DNA from: Pseudodonghicola xiamenensis DSM 18339
GTDB lineage: Bacteria; Pseudomonadota; Alphaproteobacteria; Rhodobacterales; Rhodobacteraceae
DNA length: 64,000 bases
NCBI RefSeq assembly: GCF_000429365.1
Contig: NZ_AUBS01000013.1
Span: forward strand, 44,492-108,491
Reading direction: 5' to 3'
In this document: one piece after another, positions 1 to 8,132 of the stretch
Layout: each line of letters starts with the position of its first letter
Position numbering within the stretch: the stretch's first letter is position 1
Program-made: the position numbers and the translations under genes
Notes under the pieces: generated by a model
The model's database searches: none
Told to the model about the DNA's origin: nothing
The model's input: the letters and a program-made list of their open reading frames with translations, nothing else

Positions 1-547
1 TGACCGCGCTGGGGGTGACCTGCTCCTCGATCTGCGCCACATCGGCCTGTGGCGGGGCCGGGGCTGGGGCGCCCGATGCAGGATCCTCGCGATAGACGAT
101 ATCGTGTTCCTCGATCAGCCGAACCTCTCCGGCGACGGCAAAGCGGTGTTCCACCGTCACGAAGCAGAGCGCGCCGCTTTGTCCCGATTTCTCCACCACG
201 TCGAGGATACGGGAGGTCTTGGTCACCCGCTCCCCCAGCCTAAGATCGCCGGGAAACTGAAACCGTCCGCCGGCCCACATGCGGCGTGGCAGGGGCACCG
301 GCGGCAGGAAGCCACCACGCGCCGGGTGACCGTCGCGTCCCAGGCTGGAAAGTGGTGCAAATTGCGGGAAATAGGCCCAATGCCACAGCGGCGGCAGCGC
401 CGCGCCATCGGTCAGCGGGTCGGTGCCCGGCAGGATCGAGCGCAGCTCGAGCGCCGGGCGCGGGCTGAGGGTATCCTCCTGCACCTCTTTCCGCCCGATC
501 CAGTCAGAGAGGGGGCGCGTGGTTCGGTCGGGGGCGGGTTGGGGCAT
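1..547 (-). CDS. FAS1-like / MaoC-type acyl dehydratase, 5' part (runs off left edge)
   Basis: An uninterrupted reading frame of 182 codons starts at the ATG at 545-547 and leaves the window at base 1. The translation begins MPQPAPDRTTRPLSDWIG and continues with the hot-dog N-terminal pattern of FAS1-like dehydratases: a PLPRRMWAGG segment near residue 90, followed by GDLRLGERV and an ISxV-like strand. These proteins hydrate or dehydrate short acyl-CoA double bonds, as in mesaconyl-CoA or itaconyl-CoA hydratases. Full-length members are near 280 residues, so about 100 are missing. Family assignment is by recognition of the pattern; the substrate is unknown. The arsenic operon lies 60 bases upstream on the same strand but is probably unrelated. 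Confidence 0.72.
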   Translation of the reverse strand, partial: MPQPAPDRTTRPLSDWIGRKEVQEDTLSPRPALELRSILPGTDPLTDGAALPPLWHWAYFPQFAPLSSLGRDGHPARGGFLPPVPLPRRMWAGGRFQFPGDLRLGERVTKTSRILDVVEKSGQSGALCFVTVEHRFAVAGEVRLIEEHDIVYREDPASGAPAPAPPQADVAQIEEQVTPSAV

Positions 548-607
548 CTGCGGTCTGGGTCCTGATCTGCGGGCGGCAGGGGGCTGCCCTTTCCCGGTGC
601 TCCGATC

Positions 608-1867
608 CTAGCCCCGCAGTCGCCCGGCGCCAAGCGCACTGAGCCCCACCAGTAGGGCGGCGGTGCCCAGACAGGCGGGCAGCCCGCCAAGCTGATAGCT
701 GAGGCCCGACAGCAGCGTGCCCAGCAGCCGGCCCGCCGCGTTGGCCATATAGTAGAACCCCACATCCATGGTGACGCGGCTGTCCTCGGTAAAGGCAAGG
801 ATCAGATAGGAATGCAGTGCCGAATTCACCGCGAAGACGGCGCCGAAGGCCAGCAGCCCCAGCACCAGCAGCGCCGTCAGCCAGGGCGCCGGTGCCCCGG
901 CTAGCCCGGCGGCCAGGGCCAGCACCAGCGGGATCGGTAGCAGGATCAGCGCCCAGTGCCGCGCGGCGGCGACCAGCGCGGCCTCCCCCCGCGCACGGGC
1001 GCGCAGGAGCTTCGGTGCACTGGCCTGCACCGCGCCGTAAAGGATGATCCAGCCGGCCATGAAGCTGCCGATCAGGAAGAAGGCGGCGCGATTGCCGGCC
1101 TCCGACCCATCCGACAACACGGCATAGAAATAGATCGGGATGCCGACCACGAACCACACGTCCCGCGCCCCGAAAAGGAAGAGGCGCGAAAAGCTCAGCC
1201 AGTTGATGTTGCGGTTCTTCGAGAAGACTTCGTGGAACTTGGCGTCTTTGCGGCCGGCGGGCAGGCCCGCGGGCATGCCGATCAAGACCGCGATCAGGAT
1301 CAGCGCCAGCACCAGCGCCATGCCCCAGAGCGCGGCATTGAACCCGGCCAGTGCCAGCAGCGCCGCCCCCAGCAGAAAGCCCAGGCCCTTGACCGCGTTC
1401 TTCGATCCGGTCAGCAGCGCCACCCAGCGGAACAGCGCGCCGTCGCCCTTGGGCGCCAGCAGCTTGACCGCCGACTTGGCGCTCATCTTCGCCAGATCCT
1501 TGGCCACGCCCGAGGCGCCCTGAACCGCCATCACGAAGACCACTGACAGGCCCACCGACCAGCCGGGATCAAGCCGCGTCAGCGCCACCAGCGCCGTCAC
1601 CTGCAGGGCGAGCCCGGCGTAAAGCGTGGTGGTCAACCCGAAGCGCGCCGCGATCCATCCCGCCGACAGGTTGGTGATCACGCCCGCGACCTCGTAGAGG
1701 ACGAAGAGATAGGCGAGCTGCACCGGGGAAAACCCCAGCCCATGGAAATGCAGCAGCACCAGCATTCTGAGCGCGCCATCGCTGAGCATGAAGGCCCAAT
1801 AGGCCGCCGTCACCGCGATATAGGCCGCAAGCCCGCGATCGGTGCGCTCGGACCGGGTCGCGGTCAA
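608..1867 (-). CDS. arsJ: ArsJ organoarsenical efflux transporter (MFS)
   Basis: This 419-residue inner-membrane major facilitator protein has about a dozen hydrophobic segments and the characteristic [16 protein letters not shown] stretch near residue 115. ArsJ exports 1-arseno-3-phosphoglycerate made by the partner GAPDH; outside the cell it hydrolyses to arsenate. I chose the TTG at 1865-1867 as start because it overlaps the TGA of the GAPDH gene (TTGA), giving translational coupling and a family-typical length. A frame further upstream would put 18 unconserved residues inside the GAPDH gene. It is the last gene of the three-gene ars operon. The low-complexity end [12 protein letters not shown] is normal for a membrane protein. 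Confidence 0.93.
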   Translation of the reverse strand: MTATRSERTDRGLAAYIAVTAAYWAFMLSDGALRMLVLLHFHGLGFSPVQLAYLFVLYEVAGVITNLSAGWIAARFGLTTTLYAGLALQVTALVALTRLDPGWSVGLSVVFVMAVQGASGVAKDLAKMSAKSAVKLLAPKGDGALFRWVALLTGSKNAVKGLGFLLGAALLALAGFNAALWGMALVLALILIAVLIGMPAGLPAGRKDAKFHEVFSKNRNINWLSFSRLFLFGARDVWFVVGIPIYFYAVLSDGSEAGNRAAFFLIGSFMAGWIILYGAVQASAPKLLRARARGEAALVAAARHWALILLPIPLVLALAAGLAGAPAPWLTALLVLGLLAFGAVFAVNSALHSYLILAFTEDSRVTMDVGFYYMANAAGRLLGTLLSGLSYQLGGLPACLGTAALLVGLSALGAGRLRG

Positions 1868-2862
1868 AGCCCGCCCCCGACCATCAGCGCCACATCGACC
1901 AGCCGGTTGGCATAGCCCCATTCGTTGTCATACCAAGCATAGATCTTCACCTGGGTGCCGCCCACCACCATGGTCGAGGGCGCATCAATGATCGAGGATC
2001 GCGGATCGTTGGTGTAATCGGCGCTGACCAGCGGCCTGGTCTCATAGCCCAGAATACCCGAGAGCGGCCCTTCGGCGGCGGTCTTGAGCAGGGCGTTGAC
2101 CTCTTCCGCCGTGGTCTCGCGCTCGACCTCGAAGACGCAATCGGTGAGCGAGGCGTTCAGCAAGGGCACCCGCACCGCATGGCCGTTCAGCTTGCCGGTG
2201 AGCTCCGGGAAAATCTGGGTGATTGCCTTGGCGCTGCCGGTCGTCGTCGGGATCAGCGAATTCAGCGCCGAGCGTGCCCGGCGCAGATCCTTGGCAGGGC
2301 GGTCCACCATGGTCTGGGTGTTGGTCACGTCGTGGATCGTGGTGATCGAGCCGTGCTTGATACCCAGATTTTCGTGGATCACCTTGACCACCGGGGCGAG
2401 GCAATTGGTGGTGCAGCTCGCTGCGGTGACGATGTGCTGTGTCGCGGGATCATAGCTGTCCTGGTTGACGCCATAGACGATATTGGCGGCTCCCCCATCC
2501 TTGACCGGGGCCGAAATCACCACCTTTTTCACCCCGGCGGTGAAATAGGGGGCGAGCTTTTCCGCCGTCTTGAATACGCCGGTGCAGTCGATCACCACAT
2601 CGACACCGTCGAGCGGCAGATCCTCGATCCGCGCGGCGTTCAGCAGCGGCAGCCGGGTGCCGTCGATGCTCACGCTTGCGTCGTCATGGGCGAAACTGGC
2701 GGGCCAGCGGCCGTGCACGCTGTCGAATTCCAGCAGATGCGCGATCATCTCGGCATCGCCGGTCTTGTCGTTGATCCAGGCGATCTCGGCCCCGCGCTCC
2801 AGCAGCGGGCGCAGCGCCAGTTTCCCCATCCGGCCGAGGCCGTTCAGCGCATAGGTGGTCAT
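1864..2862 (-). CDS. ArsJ-associated glyceraldehyde-3-phosphate dehydrogenase
   Basis: This 332-residue GAPDH has the active-site ASCTTNC motif (Cys150) and the catalytic histidine in TTIHDVT (about His177). The C-terminal [11 protein letters not shown] motif is intact. In ars operons this enzyme uses arsenate in place of phosphate and makes 1-arseno-3-phosphoglycerate, the substrate of ArsJ. The first residues ([17 protein letters not shown]) form the NAD-binding fold with the GxGRxG signature. Its ATG overlaps the stop of the ArsR-ArsC gene by four bases and its stop overlaps the arsJ start, so all three are translationally coupled. A purely glycolytic role is unlikely given this context. 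Confidence 0.93.
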   Translation of the reverse strand: MTTYALNGLGRMGKLALRPLLERGAEIAWINDKTGDAEMIAHLLEFDSVHGRWPASFAHDDASVSIDGTRLPLLNAARIEDLPLDGVDVVIDCTGVFKTAEKLAPYFTAGVKKVVISAPVKDGGAANIVYGVNQDSYDPATQHIVTAASCTTNCLAPVVKVIHENLGIKHGSITTIHDVTNTQTMVDRPAKDLRRARSALNSLIPTTTGSAKAITQIFPELTGKLNGHAVRVPLLNASLTDCVFEVERETTAEEVNALLKTAAEGPLSGILGYETRPLVSADYTNDPRSSIIDAPSTMVVGGTQVKIYAWYDNEWGYANRLVDVALMVGGGL

Positions 2863-3701
2863 GCCGGGGTATTCTCCAGATCCGAGGCGCCGATGCCGTC
2901 GACTGCCGCCTGCAGCGAGATGCGATCAAGCGTGTCGAAGGGCAGCGCGGTGAAAGAGGTGATGCGGTTCTTCAGCCCACCATAGGCCTGCTGGAAGGCA
3001 AGCTTCTTTTCGGCCTCGGTCCCCTCAGCGGTGACCGGATCGGGCATGCCCCAATGGGCCGAAACCGGCTGGCCCTCCCAGGTCGGGCATTCCTCGTTGG
3101 CGGCCTGGTTGCAGACGGTAAAGACGAAATCCATACGCGGTGCGTTCGGGCCTTGGAATTCCGACACGTTCTTGGCCCGCAGTTGTGAAATGTCATGCCC
3201 CTTGGCGGCCAGCAGGGCCACCGCATAGGGGTTCAGTTCGGAATGTGGGCGGGTGCCGGCGGAATAGACGTTGAACCGCTCGCCCCCCATGCCACGCAGC
3301 AGCGCCTCGGCGAAGATCGAACGGGCGGAATTGCCGGTGCAGATGAAGAGCACATTATATTTCCGGTGGTCCATGATGTCGGGTCCATCTTTGACAGGAA
3401 GGGGCGGGCAGAGGTCGGGGCGCCCACGGCAGCAGTCGTTCAGCAGATATCCCATCAGCCGTTGCAGCGCCGCGGTCTCGGCCCGGTAGTGTAAAGAGGT
3501 TCCATGACGGATCTGCGTCACCAGCCCGGCCTCGCGCAGCGCGGCGAGATAGACCGAATTGGTGCTGGCCTTCAGCCCCAGCGCTTCGGCGATCTCTCCG
3601 GCGGGAACCGCATCGGGAAAGCGTCGCATCAGCAGGCGGAAGATCTGCATCCGTTGCGGGTGGCTGAGGGTGGCGAGCTGGGTGAGAGATTCTTTTTCCA
3701 T
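2859..3701 (-). CDS. ArsR repressor fused to low-molecular-weight-phosphatase-type ArsC arsenate reductase
   Basis: This 280-residue two-domain protein has a winged-helix ArsR domain at residues 1-100 and an LMW tyrosine-phosphatase-fold ArsC at 112-250. The ArsC P-loop CTGNSARS contains nucleophile Cys121. Cys197 and Cys205 ([10 protein letters not shown]) fit the redox cysteines, and Asp221 in MPDP fits the general acid. Cys90 and Cys91 (with Cys98) end the ArsR domain and are the likely As(III) site. It heads the operon with GAPDH and ArsJ. The start codon lies inside a perfect inverted repeat with no Shine-Dalgarno in front, so autoregulation and possibly leaderless translation are inferred. 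No arsB, acr3 or arsA is in the operon. Confidence 0.9.
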   Translation of the reverse strand: MEKESLTQLATLSHPQRMQIFRLLMRRFPDAVPAGEIAEALGLKASTNSVYLAALREAGLVTQIRHGTSLHYRAETAALQRLMGYLLNDCCRGRPDLCPPLPVKDGPDIMDHRKYNVLFICTGNSARSIFAEALLRGMGGERFNVYSAGTRPHSELNPYAVALLAAKGHDISQLRAKNVSEFQGPNAPRMDFVFTVCNQAANEECPTWEGQPVSAHWGMPDPVTAEGTEAEKKLAFQQAYGGLKNRITSFTALPFDTLDRISLQAAVDGIGASDLENTPA

Positions 3702-3723
3702 ATTTCATGAAATAATGAAATAT
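3700..3723 (-). promoter_or_regulatory. ArsR operator overlapping the start codon
   Basis: ATATTTCAT (3700-3708) and ATGAAATAT (3715-3723) form a perfect nine-base inverted repeat with a six-base spacer. It covers two bases of the ars operon's ATG and lies 80 bases from the divergent fructosamine kinase gene. Placement and symmetry suggest the self-operator of the ArsR domain. AT content is far above the surroundings. Confidence 0.7.
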
Positions 3724-3803
3724 AAATCGCGAGGCAAGCCCGATCTTGTGCTCGCCCTGCGCGTGTCCTTTGTGCCAGACTGGGGCACAGGAGAGCCGTC
3801 GCC

Positions 3804-4619
3804 ATGACGCAGGACATGATCGCACAAGCCGCCGCGCAGCTTCTGGGCGCCGATCTGGCCGGTTGGCATCCGGTGTCCGGCGGTGATCTGAACCGGGTGC
3901 TGCGGTTACGGCTGATCTCGGGCGAGGAGGTGATCGCCAAGACCGGCCCCGATCCGCGCGGCGAGGCGGCGATGCTGATTGCCATCCGTGATGCCGGGGT
4001 GCCGGCGCCGAGGGTTCTGGGGGCCTCCGCCGAGGTGCTGGTGATGGAGGCGCTGGAAAAGGCGGGCGGCCTGTCCTCGATCGGCTGGCAGGAGCTTGGC
4101 GCGGCGTTGCGCCGGCTGCATCAGGTGCCGGGGATCGCTTATGGTTGGGAGCGGGATTTCGCCTTCGGCAAGGTGGCGATCCGCAATGCGCCGCTGCCGA
4201 GCTGGCCCGAGTTCTGGGCCGAGCGTCGCCTGTTGGCAGAGCTGTCGGCGCTGCCCTCGGCCTTCGCGCGGCGGTTGGAGCGGCTGGCCCGCGATCTGCC
4301 GCAGCGCTTGCCGGCGGCGCTGACGCCGGTGTTGCTGCATGGGGATCTCTGGTCCGGCAACGTGCTGGCCGCGGATGGCCGCCTGAGCGGCATCATCGAC
4401 CCGGCCTGCTATTGCGGCCATGGTGAGGTCGATCTGGCGATGCTGTCGTTGTTCGGTTCTCCCGGTGCGGCCTTTTTCAGTGGCTATGGCCGGCTGGAAC
4501 CGGAAGCGGAGGATCGCCGGCCGATCTATCAGCTTTGGCCAGCCATCGTGCATCTGCGGCTGTTCGGCGGGGGCTATGCCGGGCTGCTGGACGGGCTGTT
4601 GCGGCAGGCGGGCGTCTGA
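3804..4619 (+). CDS. Fructosamine kinase family protein
   Basis: This 271-residue protein of the fructosamine-3-kinase/aminoglycoside-phosphotransferase fold phosphorylates sugar-amine adducts on proteins or free amino acids so that they break down. Visible motifs are the catalytic HGDLWSGN loop (about residues 179-186) and the metal-binding IIDPACYCGHGEVDLAM segment. The early GGDLNRVLRL replaces the usual GGDIN nucleotide loop. The start is preceded by GGAGA about ten bases upstream. It is transcribed away from the ars operon and shares the intergenic region holding the ArsR operator, so arsenic-linked expression is possible but unproven. Length matches the family (about 270-290). Confidence 0.88.
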   Translation: MTQDMIAQAAAQLLGADLAGWHPVSGGDLNRVLRLRLISGEEVIAKTGPDPRGEAAMLIAIRDAGVPAPRVLGASAEVLVMEALEKAGGLSSIGWQELGAALRRLHQVPGIAYGWERDFAFGKVAIRNAPLPSWPEFWAERRLLAELSALPSAFARRLERLARDLPQRLPAALTPVLLHGDLWSGNVLAADGRLSGIIDPACYCGHGEVDLAMLSLFGSPGAAFFSGYGRLEPEAEDRRPIYQLWPAIVHLRLFGGGYAGLLDGLLRQAGV

Positions 4620-4682
4620 GCTGATCCGGGACGGGAGAACGCGCCTGTCGGCGCGTGCCTCCGGCGGGGATATTTGCGGCCA

Positions 4683-4724
4683 GAAAAAGGGGGGGCGCAG
4701 GATTGCATGCAAGGAGGCGCCCCC
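4683..4724 (-). terminator. Intrinsic terminator of the copper chaperone gene
   Basis: An eight-base perfect stem (4691-4698 with 4717-4724, GGGGGCGC/GCGCCCCC) is followed on the minus strand by CCTTTTTCT. The loop contains the palindrome TGCATGCA. It lies downstream of the chaperone gene and the hexamer repeat, between convergent genes. Confidence 0.7.
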
Positions 4725-4731
4725 ATCGTGT

Positions 4732-4776
4732 TATCGGTATCGGTATCGGTATCGGTATCGGTATCGGTATCGGTAT
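4732..4776. repeat. TATCGG hexanucleotide tandem repeat, about 7.5 copies
   Basis: Seven uninterrupted copies of TATCGG plus a partial TAT run from 4732 to 4776 and end inside the stop codon of the copper chaperone gene. Read from the chaperone strand, the gene ends in TGA and the repeat CCGATA begins at once. Copy-number change would not shift any frame but would alter the distance between the stop codon and the terminator hairpin. Confidence 0.95.
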
Positions 4777-4973
4777 CAGGCGGCCGGCTTGGCTTCGAAG
4801 CCGATCTCGTCGAGCGTGGTCGCGATGGTCGCGGCACTGAGGCTGCTCGATACCTCGACACTGCGGCTGGGCAGATCGCAGGTCACTTCGGCTGCCGGGT
4901 CGGCCTCTTTGATGGCTTTTTCGATGCTGGCGGTGCAGTGACCGCAGCTCATCTCGGGAACGCTGAATTTCAT
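4776..4973 (-). CDS. copZ: Heavy-metal-associated (CopZ-like) copper chaperone
   Basis: This 65-residue single HMA-domain protein has the metal-binding motif MSCGHC (Cys10, Cys13) near the N-terminus and the closing pattern LDEIGFEA. Such chaperones bind Cu(I) in the cytosol and pass it to the CopA ATPase. It is divergent from copA-cueR, and a CueR-type promoter sits directly upstream, so induction by copper is expected. Its 3' end meets a hexanucleotide tandem repeat and then an intrinsic terminator. Full family length; assignment is secure, the exact metal is inferred from context. Confidence 0.92.
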   Translation of the reverse strand: MKFSVPEMSCGHCTASIEKAIKEADPAAEVTCDLPSRSVEVSSSLSAATIATTLDEIGFEAKPAA

Positions 4974-5003
4974 TGTGCGGACTCCTGATTGTGATCTGGT
5001 CCC

Positions 5004-5034
5004 GATCTGGGGCCTTCCATCGCTGGAAGGTCAA
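5004..5034 (-). promoter_or_regulatory. CueR-type promoter of the copper chaperone
   Basis: Read on the minus strand, a TTGACC -35 element (5034-5029) precedes a dyad CCTTCCA-N4-TGGAAGG (5013-5030). The -10 (CAGATC) is weak and lies 19 bases from the -35. A long spacer carrying a CCTTCC dyad is typical of MerR/CueR-controlled copper promoters. Confidence 0.72.
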
Positions 5035-5071
5035 GGGGGGAGGTTGGAAAAAGAAAATTCGGTTTCCACCC

Positions 5072-5102
5072 TTGACCCTCCAGCGACTGGAACCTCTATC
5101 TG
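5072..5102 (+). promoter_or_regulatory. CueR-type promoter of copA-cueR
   Basis: The -35 TTGACC (5072-5077) and -10 TATCTG (5097-5102) are separated by 19 bases holding the dyad TCCAG-CGA-CTGGA (5079-5091). The overlong spacer needs CueR-induced DNA distortion. The element is a near copy of the divergent chaperone promoter 40 bases away. Confidence 0.75.
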
Positions 5103-5134
5103 AGGGGCGGACCTGACGCTGCGGGAGACGACCG

Positions 5135-7645
5135 ATGACCGGACCAAACCATGTGATGCTTTCGATCGAGGGGATGTCCTGTGCTTCTTGTGTGGCGCGG
5201 GTGACGCGCGGGTTGTCGCGGCTTGACGGGGTGTCGGACGTCTCTGTCACCCTCGCGGATGAGCGGGCGCAGATGGATCTGCAGGCGCCCGAACGGTTGG
5301 AGGATGTGGTACGGTCGCTCGACAAGCTGGGCTTTCCGGCGCGGCGTGCCTCCGTGGTGCTGAATGTCGCGTCAATGTCCTGCGCCTCTTGTGTCGGGCG
5401 GGTGGACCGGGTGCTTTCGGCCTTGCCGGGGGTGATCGAGGTCTCGGTCAACCTGGCGGCGGAGACTGCCACGGTCACCTATCTGGAGGGGGCGGTGCGC
5501 CCGGAGGAGATGATCGCGGCAGCGGGCAAGATCGGCTACCCTGCGACATTGGCCGAACCGGAGGCGGCGGAGAATCGCGGCCAGCGCAAGGAGGCCGAAG
5601 CGCGAGAGATCGCGCGCAAGGCGCTGATCGCGGCGGTGTTGGCGCTGCCGGTCTTCGTGGTCGAGATGGGCGGGCATCTGGTGCCGGCCCTGCATCATTG
5701 GATCGCCGCCACCATCGGGCAGCAGACCAGTTGGATGTTGCAATTCGCGTTGACCACGCTGGTGCTGATCGGGCCGGGGCGGCTGTTCTATGTCAAGGGC
5801 ATCCCGGCGCTGCTGCGCGGCGCGCCTGACATGAACAGCCTGGTCGCGGTGGGCACGGCGGCGGCCTATCTCTATTCGGTGGTGGCGACCTTCCTGCCGG
5901 GGCTTTTGCCGGCAAGCCAGCGCGCGGTCTATTTCGAGGCGGCCTCGGTCATCGTGGTCCTGATCCTGATCGGCCGCTTTCTCGAGGCGCGGGCCAAGGG
6001 GCGCACCGGGGCGGCGATCCGCAAACTGCTGGGGCTCAGGCCCCGGTCGGCCCGGGTATTGCGGGACGGCGAGGCGGTGGAGGTGGCGATCGATGCCATC
6101 CGGGTGGGCGACGTGCTGCTGGTGCGTCCGGGAGAGCGGATCGCGGTCGATGGCGAGGTGACCGAGGGCGAGAGCCATGTGGATGAAAGCATGATCTCGG
6201 GTGAACCCTTGCCGGTGGCCAAGGCGGCGGGTGACGCGGTGACCGGCGGCACGGTGAACGGGCAGGGCAGTTTCCAGTTTCGCGCCACCCATGTGGGGGC
6301 GGAGACGGTGCTGGCCCAGATCATCCGCATGGTCGAGCAGGCGCAGGGCGCCAAGCTGCCGATCCAGGGGCTGGTCGACAAGATCACCCTGTGGTTCGTA
6401 CCGGCGGTGATGGGGGCTGCGTTGGCGACGGTATTGATCTGGCTGGCCTTCGGCGCCGATCTGACGCTGGCGCTGGTCGCCGGTGTGTCGGTGCTGATCA
6501 TTGCCTGCCCCTGTGCCATGGGGTTGGCGACACCGACCTCGATCATGGTGGGCACTGGGCGCGCGGCCGAGCTGGGGGTGTTGTTCCGCAAGGGCGATGC
6601 CTTGCAGCAGCTTTCGGGCGTTTCGGTCGTGGCGCTGGACAAGACCGGCACGGTGACGGCGGGGCGGCCGGAATTGACCGATCTTGTGCTGGCCGACGGC
6701 TTTGAACGGGCCGAAGTGCTGGCACTGGTCGCGGCGGTCGAGGCGCGATCCGAGCATCCGATCGCTGAGGCGGTGGTGCGTGCGGCCGAGGCCGAGGGCG
6801 TGGCACTGGCGGAGGTCAGCCAGTTCACCTCCTTCACCGGCTATGGCGTACGGGCGCTGATTGCGGGGCGCGAGATTCTGGTGGGCGCCGATCGGCTGAT
6901 GGCGCGCGAGGGGGTGGAGATCGCGCCTCTTGCGGGGGGGGAGGCGCGGCTGGCCGCGGCCGGGCGCACGGCGCTTTATGCGGCGGTTGACGGGCGGATC
7001 GCGGCAGTGATCGCGGTGTCCGACCCGGTCAAGCCCAGCAGTGCGGAGGCGATTGCCGCGCTGCACAAGATGGGGCTGCAAGTGGCGATGATCACCGGCG
7101 ACAAGCGCGAAACGGCCGAGGCCATCGCCCGCGAGGTCGGCATCGACCGGGTGATCGCCGGCGTGCTGCCCGAGGGCAAGGTCGCCGCGTTGGACGATCT
7201 GCGCGGGGAAGGTGGGCAGCAGGGCGGGCTGGCTTTTGTCGGCGACGGCATCAATGATGCGCCGGCGCTGGCCCATGCCGATGTCGGCATCGCCATCGGC
7301 ACTGGCACCGATGTGGCCATCGAATCGGCGGATGTGGTGCTGATGTCGGGCGATCTGCGCGGCGTGGTGAACGCGGTCGAAGTGTCGCGCGCAGTGATGC
7401 GGAACATCCGGCAGAACCTGTTCTGGGCCTTCGGTTATAACACCGCGCTGATCCCAGTGGCGGCGGGGGTGCTTTACCCGGCCTTCGGGCTGTTGCTGTC
7501 GCCGATGCTGGCGGCGGGGGCGATGGGGCTGTCGTCGGTCTTCGTGCTGTCGAACGCGTTGCGTCTGCGCCGGGTGCACCCGGCGCTGGACGAACGGCGG
7601 ACGTCGGTGGCAGGCGGGCACCTGCAGATGGCTGTGGCTGAATAA
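5135..7645 (+). CDS. copA: Copper-translocating P1B-type ATPase CopA
   Basis: This 836-residue inner-membrane Cu(I) exporter has two N-terminal HMA domains with GMSCASC (Cys16/Cys19) and SMSCASC (Cys83/Cys86) sites. The transmembrane copper site is CPC at 458-460, the phosphorylation motif DKTGT is at Asp502, the HP motif is in [10 protein letters not shown], and the hinge is [10 protein letters not shown]. All catalytic elements are intact. It is transcribed from the CueR-type promoter just upstream, with cueR ten bases downstream in the same operon. It pairs functionally with the divergent CopZ-like chaperone. Length is normal for a two-HMA CopA. Confidence 0.97.
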   Translation: MTGPNHVMLSIEGMSCASCVARVTRGLSRLDGVSDVSVTLADERAQMDLQAPERLEDVVRSLDKLGFPARRASVVLNVASMSCASCVGRVDRVLSALPGVIEVSVNLAAETATVTYLEGAVRPEEMIAAAGKIGYPATLAEPEAAENRGQRKEAEAREIARKALIAAVLALPVFVVEMGGHLVPALHHWIAATIGQQTSWMLQFALTTLVLIGPGRLFYVKGIPALLRGAPDMNSLVAVGTAAAYLYSVVATFLPGLLPASQRAVYFEAASVIVVLILIGRFLEARAKGRTGAAIRKLLGLRPRSARVLRDGEAVEVAIDAIRVGDVLLVRPGERIAVDGEVTEGESHVDESMISGEPLPVAKAAGDAVTGGTVNGQGSFQFRATHVGAETVLAQIIRMVEQAQGAKLPIQGLVDKITLWFVPAVMGAALATVLIWLAFGADLTLALVAGVSVLIIACPCAMGLATPTSIMVGTGRAAELGVLFRKGDALQQLSGVSVVALDKTGTVTAGRPELTDLVLADGFERAEVLALVAAVEARSEHPIAEAVVRAAEAEGVALAEVSQFTSFTGYGVRALIAGREILVGADRLMAREGVEIAPLAGGEARLAAAGRTALYAAVDGRIAAVIAVSDPVKPSSAEAIAALHKMGLQVAMITGDKRETAEAIAREVGIDRVIAGVLPEGKVAALDDLRGEGGQQGGLAFVGDGINDAPALAHADVGIAIGTGTDVAIESADVVLMSGDLRGVVNAVEVSRAVMRNIRQNLFWAFGYNTALIPVAAGVLYPAFGLLLSPMLAAGAMGLSSVFVLSNALRLRRVHPALDERRTSVAGGHLQMAVAE

Positions 7646-7655
7646 GGATCAGGAC

Positions 7656-8063
7656 ATGAATATCGGAGATGTATCGCGCCTGTCTGGGCTGCCGGCCAAG
7701 ACGATCCGCTATTACGAAGATATCGGGCTGGTGCAGCCGCAGCGCAGCGCCAACGGCTATCGCGCCTTTCGCGACAGCGATCTGCACAAGCTGGCCTTTC
7801 TGGGCCGTGCCCGTGCCCTGGGCTTTTCGATCGAGGATTGCCGCGGTCTGCTGGCGCTTTACGAGGATGAGAGCCGCGAGAGCGCCAGCGTCAAGCGGAT
7901 CGCCGAGGATCATCTGCACCGGATCGACGAGAAGATCGCGCAGTTGCAGTCCATGCGGGCGACGCTGGCGCATCTGGTGTCCTGTTGCGCCGGGGACGAC
8001 CGGCCCGATTGCCCGATCCTGGAGGATCTGGGGGCGGGCGAGGATCATTGCTGCAAGGGGTGA
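7656..8063 (+). CDS. cueR: Cu(I)-responsive MerR-family regulator CueR
   Basis: This 135-residue MerR-family activator has an N-terminal winged helix (MNIGDVSRLSGLPAKTIRYYE), a dimerisation helix, and the CueR metal loop CCAGDDRPDCPI with Cys111 and Cys119. Two more cysteines (132, 133) form the usual CC tail. It senses Cu(I) and activates the two divergent promoters at 5004-5034 and 5072-5102. It lies ten bases after copA with a ribosome-binding sequence AAGGATCAGG, so it is probably co-transcribed and autoregulated. Confidence 0.95.
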   Translation: MNIGDVSRLSGLPAKTIRYYEDIGLVQPQRSANGYRAFRDSDLHKLAFLGRARALGFSIEDCRGLLALYEDESRESASVKRIAEDHLHRIDEKIAQLQSMRATLAHLVSCCAGDDRPDCPILEDLGAGEDHCCKG

Positions 8064-8090
8064 AACGCCCCTTGTCGGGTGACATTGTGC

Positions 8091-8121
8091 GTGCGGCCCG
8101 GGGTGTCGTCCCGGGCCGCAC
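8091..8121. terminator. GC-rich hairpin between convergent cueR and tex
   Basis: A perfect 12-base stem (8091-8102 with 8110-8121, GTGCGGCCCGGG) closes a seven-base loop between two convergent genes. Neither side has a strong T-run, so it may end both transcripts with help from Rho. Confidence 0.6.
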
Positions 8122-8132
8122 ATCGTGTCAGG

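Noticed and set aside
4732..4776. CRISPR array or coding repeat
   Set aside because: Unit is six bases with no spacers; it follows a stop codon. No CRISPR-like direct repeats were found anywhere in the window.
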